Shown here one piece after another: positions 1 to 11,888 of a stretch of 64,000 nucleotides of DNA (its first letter is position 1; each line of letters opens with the position of its first letter). The stretch comes from Rhizaria sp. SCN 62-66. Lineage: Eukaryota > Rhizaria, unplaced. Below the pieces are notes generated by a model, which was not told where the DNA came from, ran no database searches, and worked only from the letters and a program-made list of their open reading frames with translations. The DNA is taken from assembly GCA_001724265.1 (NCBI GenBank), contig MEDY01000252.1, positions 1 to 64,000 on the forward strand, given 5' to 3'. The translations under genes and the position numbers were made by a program.

Positions 1-1
1 G

Positions 2-136
2 CCCTCCGTCGTCGGCGCCCTCAAGCGTGTCCACAAGCTCGCCAAGCACTGGTCCCGCATGGAGAAGATCATCGCCAAGAAGGCCGCCGACAAGGCCCTT
101 GCCGACAAGAAGGCCGCCAAGAAGGCCGACGAGTAA
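2..136 (+). CDS. C-terminal end of a highly expressed basic protein (partial)
   Basis: The frame is open from base 2 to a TAA at 134-136 and gives 44 residues rich in Lys and Ala, with several KKAA/KKAD clusters. Codon choice is extreme (AAG, GCC, CTC, ATC, CGC, GTC almost only), as in the RPT1 and CBS genes of this window, which suggests very high expression. A ribosomal protein or another abundant nucleic-acid-binding protein fits the composition, but I do not recognise the family. The 5' part lies outside the window. The stop overlaps a GTAAGT string, so a donor site here cannot be fully excluded, but no sensible continuation was found. Confidence 0.6.
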   Translation, partial: PSVVGALKRVHKLAKHWSRMEKIIAKKAADKALADKKAAKKADE

Positions 137-547
137 GTTCGCAGCTCTCATGCTGCTCTCCTCTCATCACCGCCGCCGTCTGTGGTTGTTGGGACTGGAT
201 GGGGCGGGACATCGCAAGCGAGGGATTGCTTAGTGCTTGTGTCGTCCACTTCGGTTCTCTTTTCATTCATAATTTTCTGTTGTACGTTAGTCGCTGCGTT
301 ATGTGGCAATCCGTTCGTGTTGATATGACCATTCTTCACACTATAATAAACAAACCAAACCTTTAAAACCTCATTCACTGCGTTACTCGTTGATGAACTC
401 TCCGTTGCGAGAACTCGTGTTCTCGCATGATGCGGAAACATGACACTATGATCGTCAAATGACATAAAATTGCGACTCTCAGATATAATATGCAAGGGTG
501 TGCTTATTTTATAAGTTATTCGTTCTCAAATTCCTGTCTAGGTGGTA
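137..547. other. Intergenic region, no gene seen
   Basis: This AT-rich stretch lies between the partial basic protein and the nucleoredoxin-like gene. Short ORFs exist on both strands, but none has a recognisable domain. It must hold the 3' UTR of the first gene and the promoter of the second. No clear TATA box, tRNA or repeat was seen. Confidence 0.6.
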
Positions 548-3500
548 ATGGAGAGTCTGGCGAATCTCCTCAACTACCCTGAGTTGGCCTCATCGCAACT
601 CCTCCTCAGTGGGGCGTCAGACGCTAATGCTGCGACTGTATCGATATCAGACTATCTTGATGAAACACCACTGCTGCTGTTGTACTTCTCAGCAAGCTGG
701 TGTGGTCCTTGCACTCGGTTTACGCCAACATTCGCGTCTCTGTACGGCGAAAGCAACAACCCCGCAGCATCAGAATCATCGTCCTCGTTGCTTTCTGCTC
801 AGCCTCAGCAGGCCCAGTAGCCGTTTCGTGTTCTCTTTGTTTCTGCAGACTCCTCCCGCACTGCGTTCGACGAGTACCGCGCCAAAATGCCCTGGCCCTC
901 GGTGCCGTACAAGTCCCCTCTCGCGCGCGCACTTGCAGCGCGCTTTGCTGTCGCTACCTACCCCACAGTCGTCGCAATCACGCTCAAATCGCAATATGCA
1001 CTCACCGCGAGTCTTACGGGTAACTCCGCGGTGCAGTCTAGTGGGGACTCTGCACAGAACCTCGCTGGTTTAACTGCTGCCGTGACGGCGCGTGCGACTG
1101 CGTTCGTCACGAACCCCAACGCATACGGTGACATCGTCACGCACGGAGCTGCTGGCTACCCGTGGCACTGCCCGGAAACAGTGGCGGCAGCGTCGCAGTC
1201 TAGTTTACATGGGCAGTCACGCAGCGCTGCTGCAGCGGGAGCATCCGACTTCACTGGCGGCTTCAAGGCTCTATCGGGGCCGCCGCTCCCGCCCACCAAG
1301 CTCCCGCTGCCGCTCACGGTTACCGACAGCTCCACAGCGGGCGTGGCAGCGGCCGTGAAGGCAAGGCTGAAGCGGAAGATTGCGCTGTCGGACGCTGTGG
1401 AGTGGTGCGACGCGGCTATGGGCGCTGAACAGATAGTCGCTATCCATGGGTACGTTGAATCATGATACAAAATGTGCATGATGCATTTTGCTGTGACATC
1501 GTATCTAGCATCCTTAATCACTAATCGATTAAATTGTTTGTCACTCTTTTATTTCCATATTTGTTGTTTCTTAGAACGATGCTTGGCAATCATCCCTTGC
1601 TTTTACTACTGTCAACAATGACAAACACGGAGCCAGGAGGTGAGAGTTCTGCAAAGACACGCGTACTGATATTACGTGCATGGGTTCGAGTACCTGCAGC
1701 GCTTAGCTCAAGCGTTACTACGAATATGACTTTAGCAGATAATGGAGGTGACTTGGTGTCGCTAAAGCTCTCATGCGCACAGTCCTTGCCCAAAAACGGT
1801 GCACAATCGCCGATATCCGCCACTCTTGGCAACAATGCGCTGTGTTTAGGCGTTGTTCCTGCTGATGTGCCGTTATCTGCATTAAAGCATCTCTTCGCCA
1901 TTGTTGCTGCCACACCGAACACTTCTAATCCGGACTCAAACACGAGCACAAACGCGGGTGATGCGAGTGGATGTGGCGTTGTTGTGTTCACGCTCCCGCC
2001 GTGCAAGCTCGCACGTGACGCAAGTGTCGTTGCGGGAGATGCCGGCGGCAAACGCGTGCATGTGTGGGCGCTTAGCCCCATGTATCACAATAGTTCCCCT
2101 GGTAGCGCTATGGGTTGCTCTCCGTTGCATTTGGCACCTGTTAGCGCTACTCTGTCGCTGTGCGCACTGGTGAACACCCGCAACGCGCCGCGCGCTATCG
2201 CCGCGCTCCCGCCTGCGCTGCACACGCACTACGCTAACAGCTGTTAGCGCAACGAAGCAGGCGCAAACACGGCGACGGCCATGGGTGGCACTGTCATGTC
2301 CAAGACAATGATGACTGCATTAGCCGTGGCCTAGGCCGATGGGACAGCCCGTGTGTACCCGCTTACACTTGCGGTATCTAAGCGCTGCTTAGATGGGCCT
2401 GTGCAGTGTTGTACACCGACTGCAATCGCGAACACGCCCATTCCCCAACCGTCCGCTGCTACGGCGTCTGCGCCCTCATGCAAGGCGCGTGAGCAAGACT
2501 GTGATCAGCAGCAGGGGACCGTGTTTCACATTGCTGCTCTCGGCGCACTGCCAGCAGCAGCAGCAGCAGCAGCATCAACCGCGATGTCGAGCGATGATAT
2601 TGCTGGTGCTGCTGAGATTGGTGTCTGGGAGTGTGTCACCACGACAAACAGGGCTAAGAAGCACCCACATAAGCAGACGACAGCAACAGTAAAATCTGAC
2701 TGTATCTGTTGCGCATTGAGTGATTCTGGTGCAGCCCCCCAGGAGCGTACTAGGTTGATGAACAATGCGCCTATGGTTGGTGTACGTGAGGCGACTGTGA
2801 ACACGCGTCCGTGGGAGCTGCTGACTCAGCAAGCGACAACACACGTCGCGAGCGCCAATGGCCGAGTTATGACCACTGTCGCGAACACGACTCCTGTGCT
2901 GGAACAAGATCTCATTAAGAGCGTTGATAGTCTCGATGAGTCTGGTGAGCCACAATTCGACGTCGCCTGTGACGGCGACGTCTGTTACCGTGTGCCGAAG
3001 ACCCCTCTGAAGGCCGCGCATGGCGTGGCAACCGACACGGCGCAGACTGGTCAGGTTGTGGGCGTAAACACCTCACATCCGGACGCAGTGTCCGTTGGCG
3101 CTCTGATTGCCGCCGTCATTGCGACCGACAACGGCTCCTCTGCGTGCGTGTTTTATTCGGAGCTCGTGTACTCATGCGACGTGAACATGAACAGTTCGAA
3201 CGCAAACGTTGTCCTAGCCGAGAGCAACAGCAACGCATCGTCAACAGCGCTCACGGCGACTGCAGACACGGCGTCGCCTGTGTGGCGAGTGGCCGCGTCA
3301 GACTCGAGTTTTGTCGCGCAAACGCCTTCTATCTCACAGGGCCGCGTTATCACTGCCGCTGCGCACCCCTTTGGCTTCGCGTTCATGGACAGTGTAACGA
3401 CGCAGAACAACACGAGTAGTGCCGTCGCGCAGCAAAGTCTCGCCACCTTCATCATGACGCCGATGCTGCGGCCGGTTGCGCATCTTCCGCTCCCGTCCCC

Positions 3501-3978
3501 CGCACTGTCTGCAACCCCCGCGTCCCTACTTTGGGCCGGAGATGCAGCGCTCGTGACCGCAGTGGGGACTGCTGCGTCAGTGTTTGTGACTGTGAGTCCT
3601 GCGACGGTGGCGCCCTGCTGCGCCCACTGCAACAGTCCGCTCACTTCATATCCAACTGGTAACAGCCTAAGCACCAGCGCTGCGAATGCAGCTGTGGACA
3701 GGCTGAGCTCCGAGGCAGTGGCTGTGGTGGCGCACCCACGCACGGTCACCGCGCTCGCCACGCTCTCCGCTGCCGCTGACGACCCGTGTCACAGCCCGTG
3801 CAGCGGCGGCGGCAGCGCGGAGACGGACGTGGTGACCGTGAGCAGCGACGGCTTGCTACGCGTGCTGACACGCGTGCCGCAGCGCGGGCTCTCGGCCAAG
3901 GGGGCCGCGGCGGTGGCTAAATACGGTGAGATGCGCGCCAGGGCGGTGCAGCGCAGTGTAGCGCAAAACGATGCGTGA
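548..3978 (+). CDS. Nucleoredoxin-like domain fused to a WD40-like region; three in-frame TAG codons
   Basis: Exons 548-1449 and 1575-3978; the 125-nt intron has donor GTACGT and acceptor TTAG and keeps frame. Start is the ATG at 548. Residues 1-150 are a nucleoredoxin/tryparedoxin fold: FSASWCGPC (residues 51-55, redox pair) and, from residue 114, the hallmark MPWPSVPY followed by the cis-Pro segment ATYPTVV. A TAG (818-820, codon 91) falls between these two halves in the same frame; two more (2245, codon 525; 2332, codon 554) lie downstream. The second precedes ADGTARVYPL, a WD40-like strand, and another WD40-like strand (SSDGLLRVL) is near the C-terminus; the end is TGA. The product would be about 1,101 residues. 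NHLRC2 is a known thioredoxin-propeller fusion, so the architecture is plausible. The propeller is inferred from only a few strands; a split into two genes is less likely because the intron joins them in phase. Confidence 0.75.
2376..2394. repeat. Perfect palindrome with TCTAAG/CTTAGA arms
   Basis: Arms ATCTAAGC and GCTTAGAT flank a 3-nt loop inside the nucleoredoxin-WD gene. Related palindromes occur at 35135-35156 and 37393-37410. Confidence 0.6.
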
Positions 3979-4087
3979 AAGCGTCAAAATGAGATAATGC
4001 GATGTATTAATCACAGATACATTGAAAGAAAAAATATTTACCTCTAGATATAATATTTATCTTAAAATACACTGCTACTTTAAAATT

Positions 4088-7000
4088 TCAAACTGCAGAT
4101 TTAGACCGGCCCGCAATAATGTTTCCATGCGGTGCCGCAAAGCCATGGAAGTCAATGCTCAAGTTTTTACAGCCGAGTGAATTTATATGTTGTTGCAACC
4201 GTGACATCATCACGCTGACATCAGCCGCATTCGGCCGAATCTTGCGCGGCAGACCATTACGCAAAGCCTTAGTCTGCCCAACTGCGGTGACGACACCCAC
4301 AGGCACCGCCGTTGGAAGAAGCGAGTGAGGGATACGATCAGTGCTGATGAAGTAGGCGAGCGGGGCCTCAGCGCAGGGCACGGGAGTGGTGGGAAACAGA
4401 AAGACTGTGCCAACAGGATAAAATTTACCTTCATCGCAACCCTTATCATACTCGTCCTTGTCCTCATCAGGCGGCGTGGTGCACTCCGAGAAGAGTGTGT
4501 CAGAAATTGTGGTCAGGAGACAATTACTGAGCGAAAAGCCGCCGCCATACGTGGTCAGCGCCGAAGTGGGCGAGCTCAGACGCTTCGTCTCAACACACGC
4601 GGCACTGGCCGAGATAGCCACAATGCATGACGTAAACGAGTGGTCGTACTCAACATGATTCCTACGCGTGTGAAAGCTCCAGCGACCTTTAACAGACATG
4701 GAAGTCGTAACGCACGTATGAGCTACTTGTGCTAAGAATCCCCGCTTCGCTGCAACACGGAAGTAGGCGGCGTTCATTGGGAAATTATCGTCATCTAACA
4801 CCACTGTAAGGTAAAAGTCCGTATCTGTCCGACTGACGGAAGGTAACGCGCAGTGTAAAATAATGTCAGCAGTGACCTCATGATCAGAAAGCACACTTTG
4901 CGCAGCCTTGCGCATGTAGCTGCGCGCAGTGGATTGCATGTCGCGCAACGCTCCGGCATCTTCATAAGGTGGAGTGGCAAATGCATGTAAAAAGAGGTGG
5001 TCAGTCGAGTTTTTGAGACGTTGCGTCCATTCAAACATACTCGATAAATGTTTGCGATTCGCCTCAACCAGAGCAGCCTTTGCTGCAGAAAGCGCAGCCG
5101 CTGCAGCAGCACTATGGGCCTGGCACGCGCGCGCCTGTTCGAAGAAGTCCGGGAACGCGACGACGCAACGCACGCGCACGAACGGCGGGACAGGACTCAA
5201 CGTGTCTTCGGCGTCGCAATCACTCGCGATTGTGCTATCTTCGTCGTCTCCTTCACAGTCGCCTGCATTGCCACTCAAGGCGTCGCCCACAACCGCGCAC
5301 ACGTCAACACCGCCATCATCTTCGCTGGCTAGTTCGAACAAGTCAATCTCAGGCTCCTCGCCGCCCCGCTCGTCCACGCACCGCGTTGAAATAGAAGCAG
5401 TGGAGGCAGGAGACTCGCCAGCGATAGGTGTATCAACTGCCGCAGTCGAGGAGGATGAAGCGGCAAGGATCAAAACATCCTCGTCGTCGACATCGGCAGC
5501 ACCCACAGCAGCCCCAGCAGCAGGAATAACTCTTGCAGCTTCGCAGCGAGCGGCATAGTGCTTGCGACTTGCGTCAGCTATCACTGTGAGCGGCGTCAGT
5601 GCAAAGACATGCGCAAGTCCATCGAAGATTAGCACCTGTGCGGTTGAGGACTCGGCGAAGACAGATTTCCGCATGAACTCAGTCACCTCGCTTGGCGCCT
5701 CGGTTACAGGGACTGGCGCTGGGGTGTCCTTGGCTTGACTCTTGGTCTTCGCTTTGGTAATCTCCGGAGCCACAGAGGTAGATGTAGCAGTCAAGGCGGG
5801 CGGGTCGGCGCCGTTACTGCCGCTTCCATGGGTCTTGCCTTTCATGCTGAGTGAGTTTACAAGCTCGGAAAACGAAGGAACCGTAGGCGCATCAGTATCG
5901 CCGTCTTGACACTGAGCCGCAACTGCGCCCTCGTCGCCGCAGCTAACATCGACAGCAACAGACAGTGTGCCAACGCCTGTATTTGCGACCAGCGCAGCCA
6001 CTTCGTTCACAGTCTTGCCAGCAAGCCACTCAGTGTCGATGCCGGCGTCGCCGCCGTCGCCCGCCGCGGCGAGTGTGGGCATCAGCGTGCACGCAGAGGT
6101 CGTCGTGAGCGAGTCCGCAGAGTCGGCAGAGACAGGGCATTTCGTGCCCTCAACAGCGCCTGCGGCAGAAGCAACGCGACAGCAGTTACCAGTTTGACTC
6201 TTGCTGTTGCTGATGAGTTTCTGACGGCCACCAAGGCGGCTACTGGAAGAAGAAGCTGATTCCGCTGGCTCGCCGTGGCCCGCGCTGCTGGTCTTGCTGT
6301 TGTTACTGGGCAGGGCCGGCTTGCCCTCCGTGTGATGCATCGCACTTGCCATCACGAGCGCACGCGCAATGTTGTCGGCATAGTACTTGTTAAGCGCAGG
6401 AGGGCTCATACTGACTTTGGCGACGATTGTCACGATACATGAGCACGCATTCGCGCCCGCCGCCGTACCGTGAGCACCGCAGTCGGCGCCGGCAGCGGCA
6501 GAGACCACAGCCTCTGCTGCCGGGGTAAGCGTTGCGCCCCTCACGCGGCTTTCACTGATGCTCGAATAGCTTCCCTCGTTCTTGGTCGTGCCACAGACGC
6601 ACACGCACTGGACCACAAAGCTCACGGTCACCCCGCTCACAGTCACTTTCCCGACCGGAATCCCCCTCTGCCGCGCGCCCGACTCCCGGGCAGCGGCGAC
6701 TGCGCTCTCGAGCGCGGCCAGTGGGATGTCGGCCGAGCAGCACGCCTCGCGCACCGTCGCCCCGGCCGCGGCGTGAGCGAGCGCGCCCTCAAACGCGGTC
6801 TGCGCGGTCCGCCAGCGCGCGCTCCCAACCGCGAGCGGGGGATCCGCGCGCTGCGGCCACTGGGGGCTCGCGCGCAGCAGCGCCGGGAGCGCGGCAATCG
6901 GCGGCGTAACGACGGCGAGCCCGGTGGCGCGGAGGAAGTCGCGTGCGCCCGCGTGCGTCTCCTGCTCGCGCGCGCGCGCGTCGGCTGTGTATGAACGCAG

Positions 7001-8139
7001 GCTGGCGACAAGGGTCGCCAGCGGTGCGGCGGCAAGAGATGGATACAACGCGGTGCGTGTTGAGAGAGACGAATACAGTGCGCTGGCCTGTTCGACGGAG
7101 TTGGCCATCGAGTCGTGTTGCTGCTGTGGATTAAAAGACATGCAGAGAAAGAAGAGAAAAGATATGCCGAGTGAATGAGATATTAAGCTTACGAATAATT
7201 TGTCACTCACAATTTATGAGCAAGGCACGTTAATAGCGCGTGTGAACTGTACCTGGCGCTTTTGTGCGAACGAATCGTTGGTCATCCGTCCCAACGCGGC
7301 GGCCTTCTCGGTGAGCTCCCTGCGCACGTCAGCGACGCGGCGAATCGTGTGACCTTTGTGCTCGCGGCCTACCAGAACGCATTCGTGGCATGCTGGTGTC
7401 ACACAGTTGTCGCACCAGTAGATGTACACGATTTTCTCGTCGTGCATGAAGCAGTGCTACAATTAGGAGGAAGACGATAGAAAAGTGAAGCATGTTGGCA
7501 TGAGTAAGGGTCTAAGGTCAAGTAAAGCAAATGAAACGTGATCACCGGTGAAGTATAATTATCTTCGGCATGCTCTTAGAGAGATATCTTGCCTCGCCCA
7601 ACGACGTCGTCACCAAAAGGTCCTTGTTTTTAAGCACGTACATTATCGTCACGTTGCGAAGCGCTGTCTCCACAAACTGACTGTGGGTTTGCCTTCATGG
7701 ACACCGTAGTGACACTAACAGCAAGCCCAGAGGATACTGCATCTGCAGCGATTTCGTGACTACCATTGCCACGCTTTTGAGCGACGTGCGCATTGCTAGG
7801 GTCAGACGCCGTGGGTGCGTCAGTTTCACCATCAGAACCCAACGAGTCAACTTCAGCCTGAACACAGCGTTAACAACGAAATCACGGTAAAACGAATGTA
7901 TATGTAGGTTAGAGTGTGACATGTGAAAGTGGAATATGTGTTCGCTCTATGATGTGCTGATAACAACTGTCTATCAAGACAGAAAGAGGACGGACCATGA
8001 TGCAGGGCTTGCAGATGTTTGCAGCCCAAGTTGCACGGCTGCGTGGAAATTTGCGGATCAGAGAACTACAAATAACGCAGTGTGTGGTCTTGCCATCCTC
8101 TACTGCTGCTAAGCTTGGCTTGCTATGCTGTGACGACAT
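4088..8139 (-). CDS. B-box (TRIM-like) zinc-finger protein
   Basis: Four exons, read on the minus strand: 8139-7996, 7857-7642, 7456-7253, 7123-4088; donors GTCCGT, GTACGT, GTACAG. All junctions are phase 0 and give 1,199 residues ending in TGA. Exon 1 has two Cys pairs (residues 21/24 and 43/46). Exon 3 encodes a B-box core: C122, H125, C135, C138, C143, C146, H153 and H156, with the typical YIYWCDNC and HECVLVGREHKGH spacing. Exon 4 starts with an Ala/Gln/Arg-rich helical segment (likely coiled coil) as in TRIM proteins, then long Ala/Ser/Thr-rich linkers with acidic patches, then a conserved-looking C-terminal third that I do not recognise. No RING is evident, so a ubiquitin-ligase role is not shown. 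The first donor is the least certain. No in-frame TAG. Confidence 0.7.
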
Positions 8140-8629
8140 TGGCGGCGGCTGCAAAATGGTCAAATCTGATACTGTACTAGTACTGTACAGTACTGTACGC
8201 ACTAGCATAAGAGGAAAAGAACGACAATTCAGCGCAAACAAAACTGAAAGATTAAGAATTAAGAACACACGAGTAACTCCGTTGTACGCAATATTTCATG
8301 TTTATCCTGAATGACGATGAATCTACAAAGATATACAAGCTCAACTAAACGGCACAAATGATTGATGCATTTCGACGCTGCTGGTGCATTTTGTGTTTTT
8401 GAGTGCAACATCTCCAAATTGCAAGGCTTTACGATGTGATAAACCCTAGTGCAAAATATCACACTAAAACACTATGTGAATAAGGTAAAAATGCTTCTGC
8501 AATTCATAACTCAGAGATATAGTAACTTACAACAATATCGATACTAAGTATAATTACACTAAATTTTTATTTTTTGGACACAAATTCATCAATTTGTCAA
8601 GCATTAATGGGCTTAGGTGAAAAAAAATA
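8140..8629. other. Promoter-side intergenic DNA of the B-box gene
   Basis: AT-rich DNA between the B-box start and the first tRNA. Apart from the GTAC palindromes nothing gene-like was found on either strand. Confidence 0.55.
8166..8200. repeat. Overlapping GTAC palindromes upstream of the B-box gene
   Basis: The unit TACTGTAC recurs here, and GTACAGTACTGTAC (8185-8198) is a perfect 14-bp palindrome. It lies 46-60 bp upstream of the B-box ATG, so it may be a regulator-binding site; function is inferred from position only. Confidence 0.4.
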
Positions 8630-8701
8630 AGACTTGTGGTGTATCGGTTGCATAGTTCGTTAACACCGAATTGGTAGTGGGTTCGACTCCCATCAGGTCT
8701 A
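8630..8701 (+). tRNA. tRNA-Val (anticodon AAC)
   Basis: A full cloverleaf can be drawn. The acceptor stem AGACTTG pairs with CAGGTCT with one G-U. T8, G9 and a GTGT/GCAT D-stem with GG in the loop follow. The anticodon stem is GTTCG/CGAAT with loop TTAACAC, giving anticodon AAC at 8662-8664. The T-arm is GTGGG-TTCGACT-CCCAT and the discriminator is A, as expected for valine. A T5 run at 8706-8710 is a Pol III terminator. No intron is present. Confidence 0.88.
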
Positions 8702-8819
8702 TTAACTTTTTGTTTTGGCACTCGCGCATGCCGCGCTTCCTTCCTTGTTGTTTTGCATCTCAGTCGCTTCAAATATTAAGTTTGAGGGCTAGATTTCGCG
8801 AATTAGAGCAATGAATGAA

Positions 8820-8917
8820 TGACCTGTAGTGTACCGGTAGCACGGTTCGTTATCCAAAGCTTGTCTTTGAACTATGTGACGCCGAACTAGCAGTGGGTTC
8901 GACTCCCACCAGGTCTA
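8820..8917 (+). tRNA. tRNA closely related to the upstream tRNA-Val, with about 26 extra nt in the anticodon loop
   Basis: D-arm, T-arm (GTGGG-TTCGACT-CCCAC) and acceptor stem match the tRNA 120 bp upstream, and the anticodon stem GTTCG/CGAAC is fully paired. The 33 nt between these stem arms (8850-8882) are 26 more than a normal loop, so an intron is inferred. The canonical 37/38 position would give anticodon ATC with C37, which is odd. Removal between 34 and 35 would give AAC (Val), between 33 and 34 GAC (Val). The outermost acceptor pair is T-T. A T5 terminator follows at 8924-8928. It is probably a functional tRNA, but its identity is open. It does not offer a CTA anticodon in a normal loop. 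Confidence 0.7.
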
Positions 8918-9457
8918 TATCATTTTTGGCTTTCGCGTTCCTGCCCACTCGGATGCTTTTTTTTTGCTCGCCGCAGCACAGCTTCGCGTACGCGCTCACA
9001 AGCCCGAACAGCATATCGACTGAAATCCTGACCGAAAGCTGGACGTGCGTTGCAAAGAAGCGACGAGTAACATTGTAAGCCTACTAGCTGGTAGTGTATT
9101 GAAATGCATTTCGGTCAACTTTTTGACCAAAAGCACAGGGGTAAGACAAAGACGGAGGAAAAACAAACAAACTTGATTGCATAACTTGGGAAATAAAGAG
9201 GAGATAGCAGTAAATAGGAAACATGATGAGAGTACTACGTAACAGAGGCAGCTCGAAAAACAAAAGGCGCAAATGTGATCAACAACTGTTGTCATGTAAG
9301 AAAACGAGTTTGACTATCTAAACATCATTAAACGACAACACGAACGTCTCTAGCAAAACCAGTCACAAACACCAGATTCTGCGAAGCGGTTCGTATTCCT
9401 TCTTCGGCTCGCTGTGTGCGGCGTGCGCGTACGGCAGAGCGCGGCCGCTGGAGCTTC
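8918..9457. other. Intergenic region downstream of the tRNAs
   Basis: Contains the Pol III terminator of the second tRNA and the 3' flank of the MFS gene. Short ORFs are present, but none resembles a known protein. Confidence 0.55.
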
Positions 9458-11888
9458 TTACGGCAGAGCGCTGCCGCTGGAGCTGACCGCCACGTCCTCG
9501 GCCTCGTCGCCGAACTGCGCGTACTGGCCGTTGCCGCCCGCCGCAACAGCGCCGCCGTGACCGGGGCCGTGACGAGCGCGGACGGCGCTGCTGGTCATCT
9601 CGATGGTGTACGTGCCGGAGCTGCTGACGTTGCCCCCCGCAGCTTCACTATGGATCGCGGCGACGTGCACGGTGCCGTGGGTGATGACACCGCGGGTGAA
9701 GTTGCGCGCGACGTAGACGCGGAAGAAGAAGAGCATGCCTCCGCAGGCGCACAGCAGCCCAGTGATGAGGTACATCATACTGACCGGGCCGGCAGGGAGG
9801 TCGAACGAGGCGCCGACGATCATAGGCACCAGCGCCTCGGCAAGGCTGACGGCGACGACGATGACCGAGAGCACGGTGCCCGAGAGCTTGATGTAGCGCT
9901 CGAGCCACATGACGCAGGCGGCGTAGAGCGAAGCCATGCAGAAGCCGAGCAGCGCGACGCAGACCCAGAGCAGTGGGACCGAGTCCGAGAAGATGGACAT
10001 GACGACCATGACGGCGGCGGCCGCGGCGACGTTAATGGTCACGAGCGTCTCGGGCACGATATACACCGACAAGGGGATACCCGAGATACGACCGATGGCG
10101 AAGAGGCCCCAGAACACGGACGAGAGCAGAGACGCTTCGTGGTCGTCCATGAAGCCGCGCTTGTTGGCGTAGGGTGCGATGAAGTGGCCGAAGCCGGTCT
10201 CGCTGCCGACGTAAAAGAAGAGCAGCGTGGCCATCAGACACAACACCAGGAACGGGTTGCCGGAGAAGCCGGCGTGCGGCACGACCCACGAGACGTTAAG
10301 TCGCGCACAGAAGTTAAGCCGCCGGCAGCAGTTGGGGTCGCCGCCAACCTGGGTGGGGAGCTCACTGTCACTGACGATGACGGCCTCGCCGTTGTTGGCG
10401 CTGACGACAGCGGTGCTCGGAGCAGCGCTGAGCCTCTGCGTCGTGTCAGCGTCGGTGGCGACAAGGGGAGGCAAGGTGACGCTGCTGTCGCCGCTGGATG
10501 CAGCCCCACTGCCGCCCCCACCCGCAGCGGCGGCGTCGGCGGCGGCGTACTCGGCGGCGTCCGACTTGGCGTCGTCCTCGGGCGGCGTGATGCTGGTGCA
10601 GTCGGCCACGGTCGGGTCGTACACAGGTACGATGTGTTCCGGGATACCGATGAGGGCGGCGGCGACCGCGCGCTCCGAGGTCTGGATGCAGTACCGGTGC
10701 GGGCCGAAGGGGCCGCGGCCGCGAATGGTGAGGTAGATGGTGATGAAGGAGATGGCGATCATGGTAATGGTCATGCTGTAGAAGCCCCAACGGTACAGCG
10801 TCGACACTAGGGGCTCGCCGTCTGGCTCAACCTCGGTCAGGAAGAACGAGATTACGATGGGCGCAAAGAAAGAGCCGACTGCAAAGCCGGCGTGCAGGGC
10901 CTGCATCATAGGCTCACCGTAGCGGCCGCAGACGCGCATCAGCAGAACCTGAATGCAATTAGGAAAAAGGAACGCATGAAAAAAATTTGAGAGATTTCAC
11001 TACAAGACACGGGGAGCTATCTCGCGTTAGGTTGTTTGTAAAGCGTACCTGGGCGAGGTTGTCCAAACAGCCCATCCAGAAGGAGCAGAGTCCGGCGACG
11101 AGCACGAGCGCAAACAGACTGCCTGCGGCGGGGTACAGTAGCGTGGTGAGCGCGCTGATGATGACGGTGGCGCTCAACGCGATCTGCGCGCGGCGCGGGC
11201 CCAACCGGTCGACGAGCTGACCGCCGGCGAGCGAACCCAAGAAGAAGCCGATCGCGCGGCCCAGGTAGGTCAGCGAGAGCGACGACGTCGAAGTGGTGCC
11301 GACCTGGCGGCCCAGGACCAGCATCGTGGGGCCGACCATTGAGAGCGACATGCCCATGGTCGCGTAAGCGAGCGCGTAGCCGCCCAGTGCGTCCCAGTAG
11401 CGGAAGAAGATGTGCTTGGTGACGTTGTGCGAGTATATGCGGTCGTTCGAGGGGTCGATCGTGGACAGCACGCCCGCCAGCGCGGCATTAATGTCGCTCG
11501 CGGACAGAAGCGCGGCTTCGTCGGCTGTGAAGCGCATCGTGGCCAGCGCGGATGACGAAGTCGCCACGTGGTCGGTGGTGTTACCGTTGCTGCCATCAAA
11601 GTTGTAGTGGGCGTCCAGAGCGCTGCCGTCGGGCTTGGGGGCGGCATCGTGCGCGGCAATGTTTTGCGCCAGGTAGTTGCTGATGTGGCTCGTGTAGCGC
11701 TGGATGGGCGGGGCCGCTGATGCAGCGCGCCGCGTGTCGCTGCTAGATGAGTCGAGGTCGACGTCGCTCAGGGACGGAGCGTGGTGCTGCCGGTTCGCGA
11801 ACGGGGAGTCGTTGTACGTATTGCCGCCACCGTTGTCATATGTTGCGGTAGATGGGTGGCCCTGCGCGGCGTAGGGGTCGCGGGACAT
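9458..11888 (-). CDS. Major facilitator superfamily transporter, MFSD4-like
   Basis: Exons 11888-11049 and 10948-9458, with a 100-nt intron (donor GTACGC), give 776 residues ending in TAA. About 165 polar N-terminal residues precede the first membrane segment. The first half shows the MFS motif A, GGQLVDRLGPRRAQI, after a GRAIGFFLGSLAGG helix, then FWMGCLDNLAQVLLMRVCGRYGEPMMQALHAGF across the splice junction (helix 4-5 region), which resembles the MFSD4/NaGLT1 pattern of a conserved N-x-L-x-x-R and MQALH. A Ser/Ala/Thr-rich cytosolic loop of about 120 residues separates the two six-helix bundles. Substrate is not predictable; sugar or organic solute transport is known for relatives. The ATG at 11888 (MSRDPYAAQG) is chosen because upstream in-frame sequence is AT-rich and not protein-like. 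Confidence 0.8.

Noticed and set aside
817-848. A 32-nt GT-AG intron that would remove the TAG at 818
   Set aside because: Its removal shifts the frame, so the conserved downstream segment (VLFVSADSS...MPWPSVPY) would be lost; no other GT-AG pair nearby removes the TAG in frame.
8850-8882. A CTA trinucleotide in the insert of the second tRNA as a UAG-decoding anticodon
   Set aside because: It is preceded by A rather than T33 and does not fall in a 7-nt loop under any simple intron placement.
9416-10810. Plus-strand ORF (464 codons) over the MFS gene
   Set aside because: Antisense shadow; the minus strand gives a multi-helix transporter with MFS motif A.
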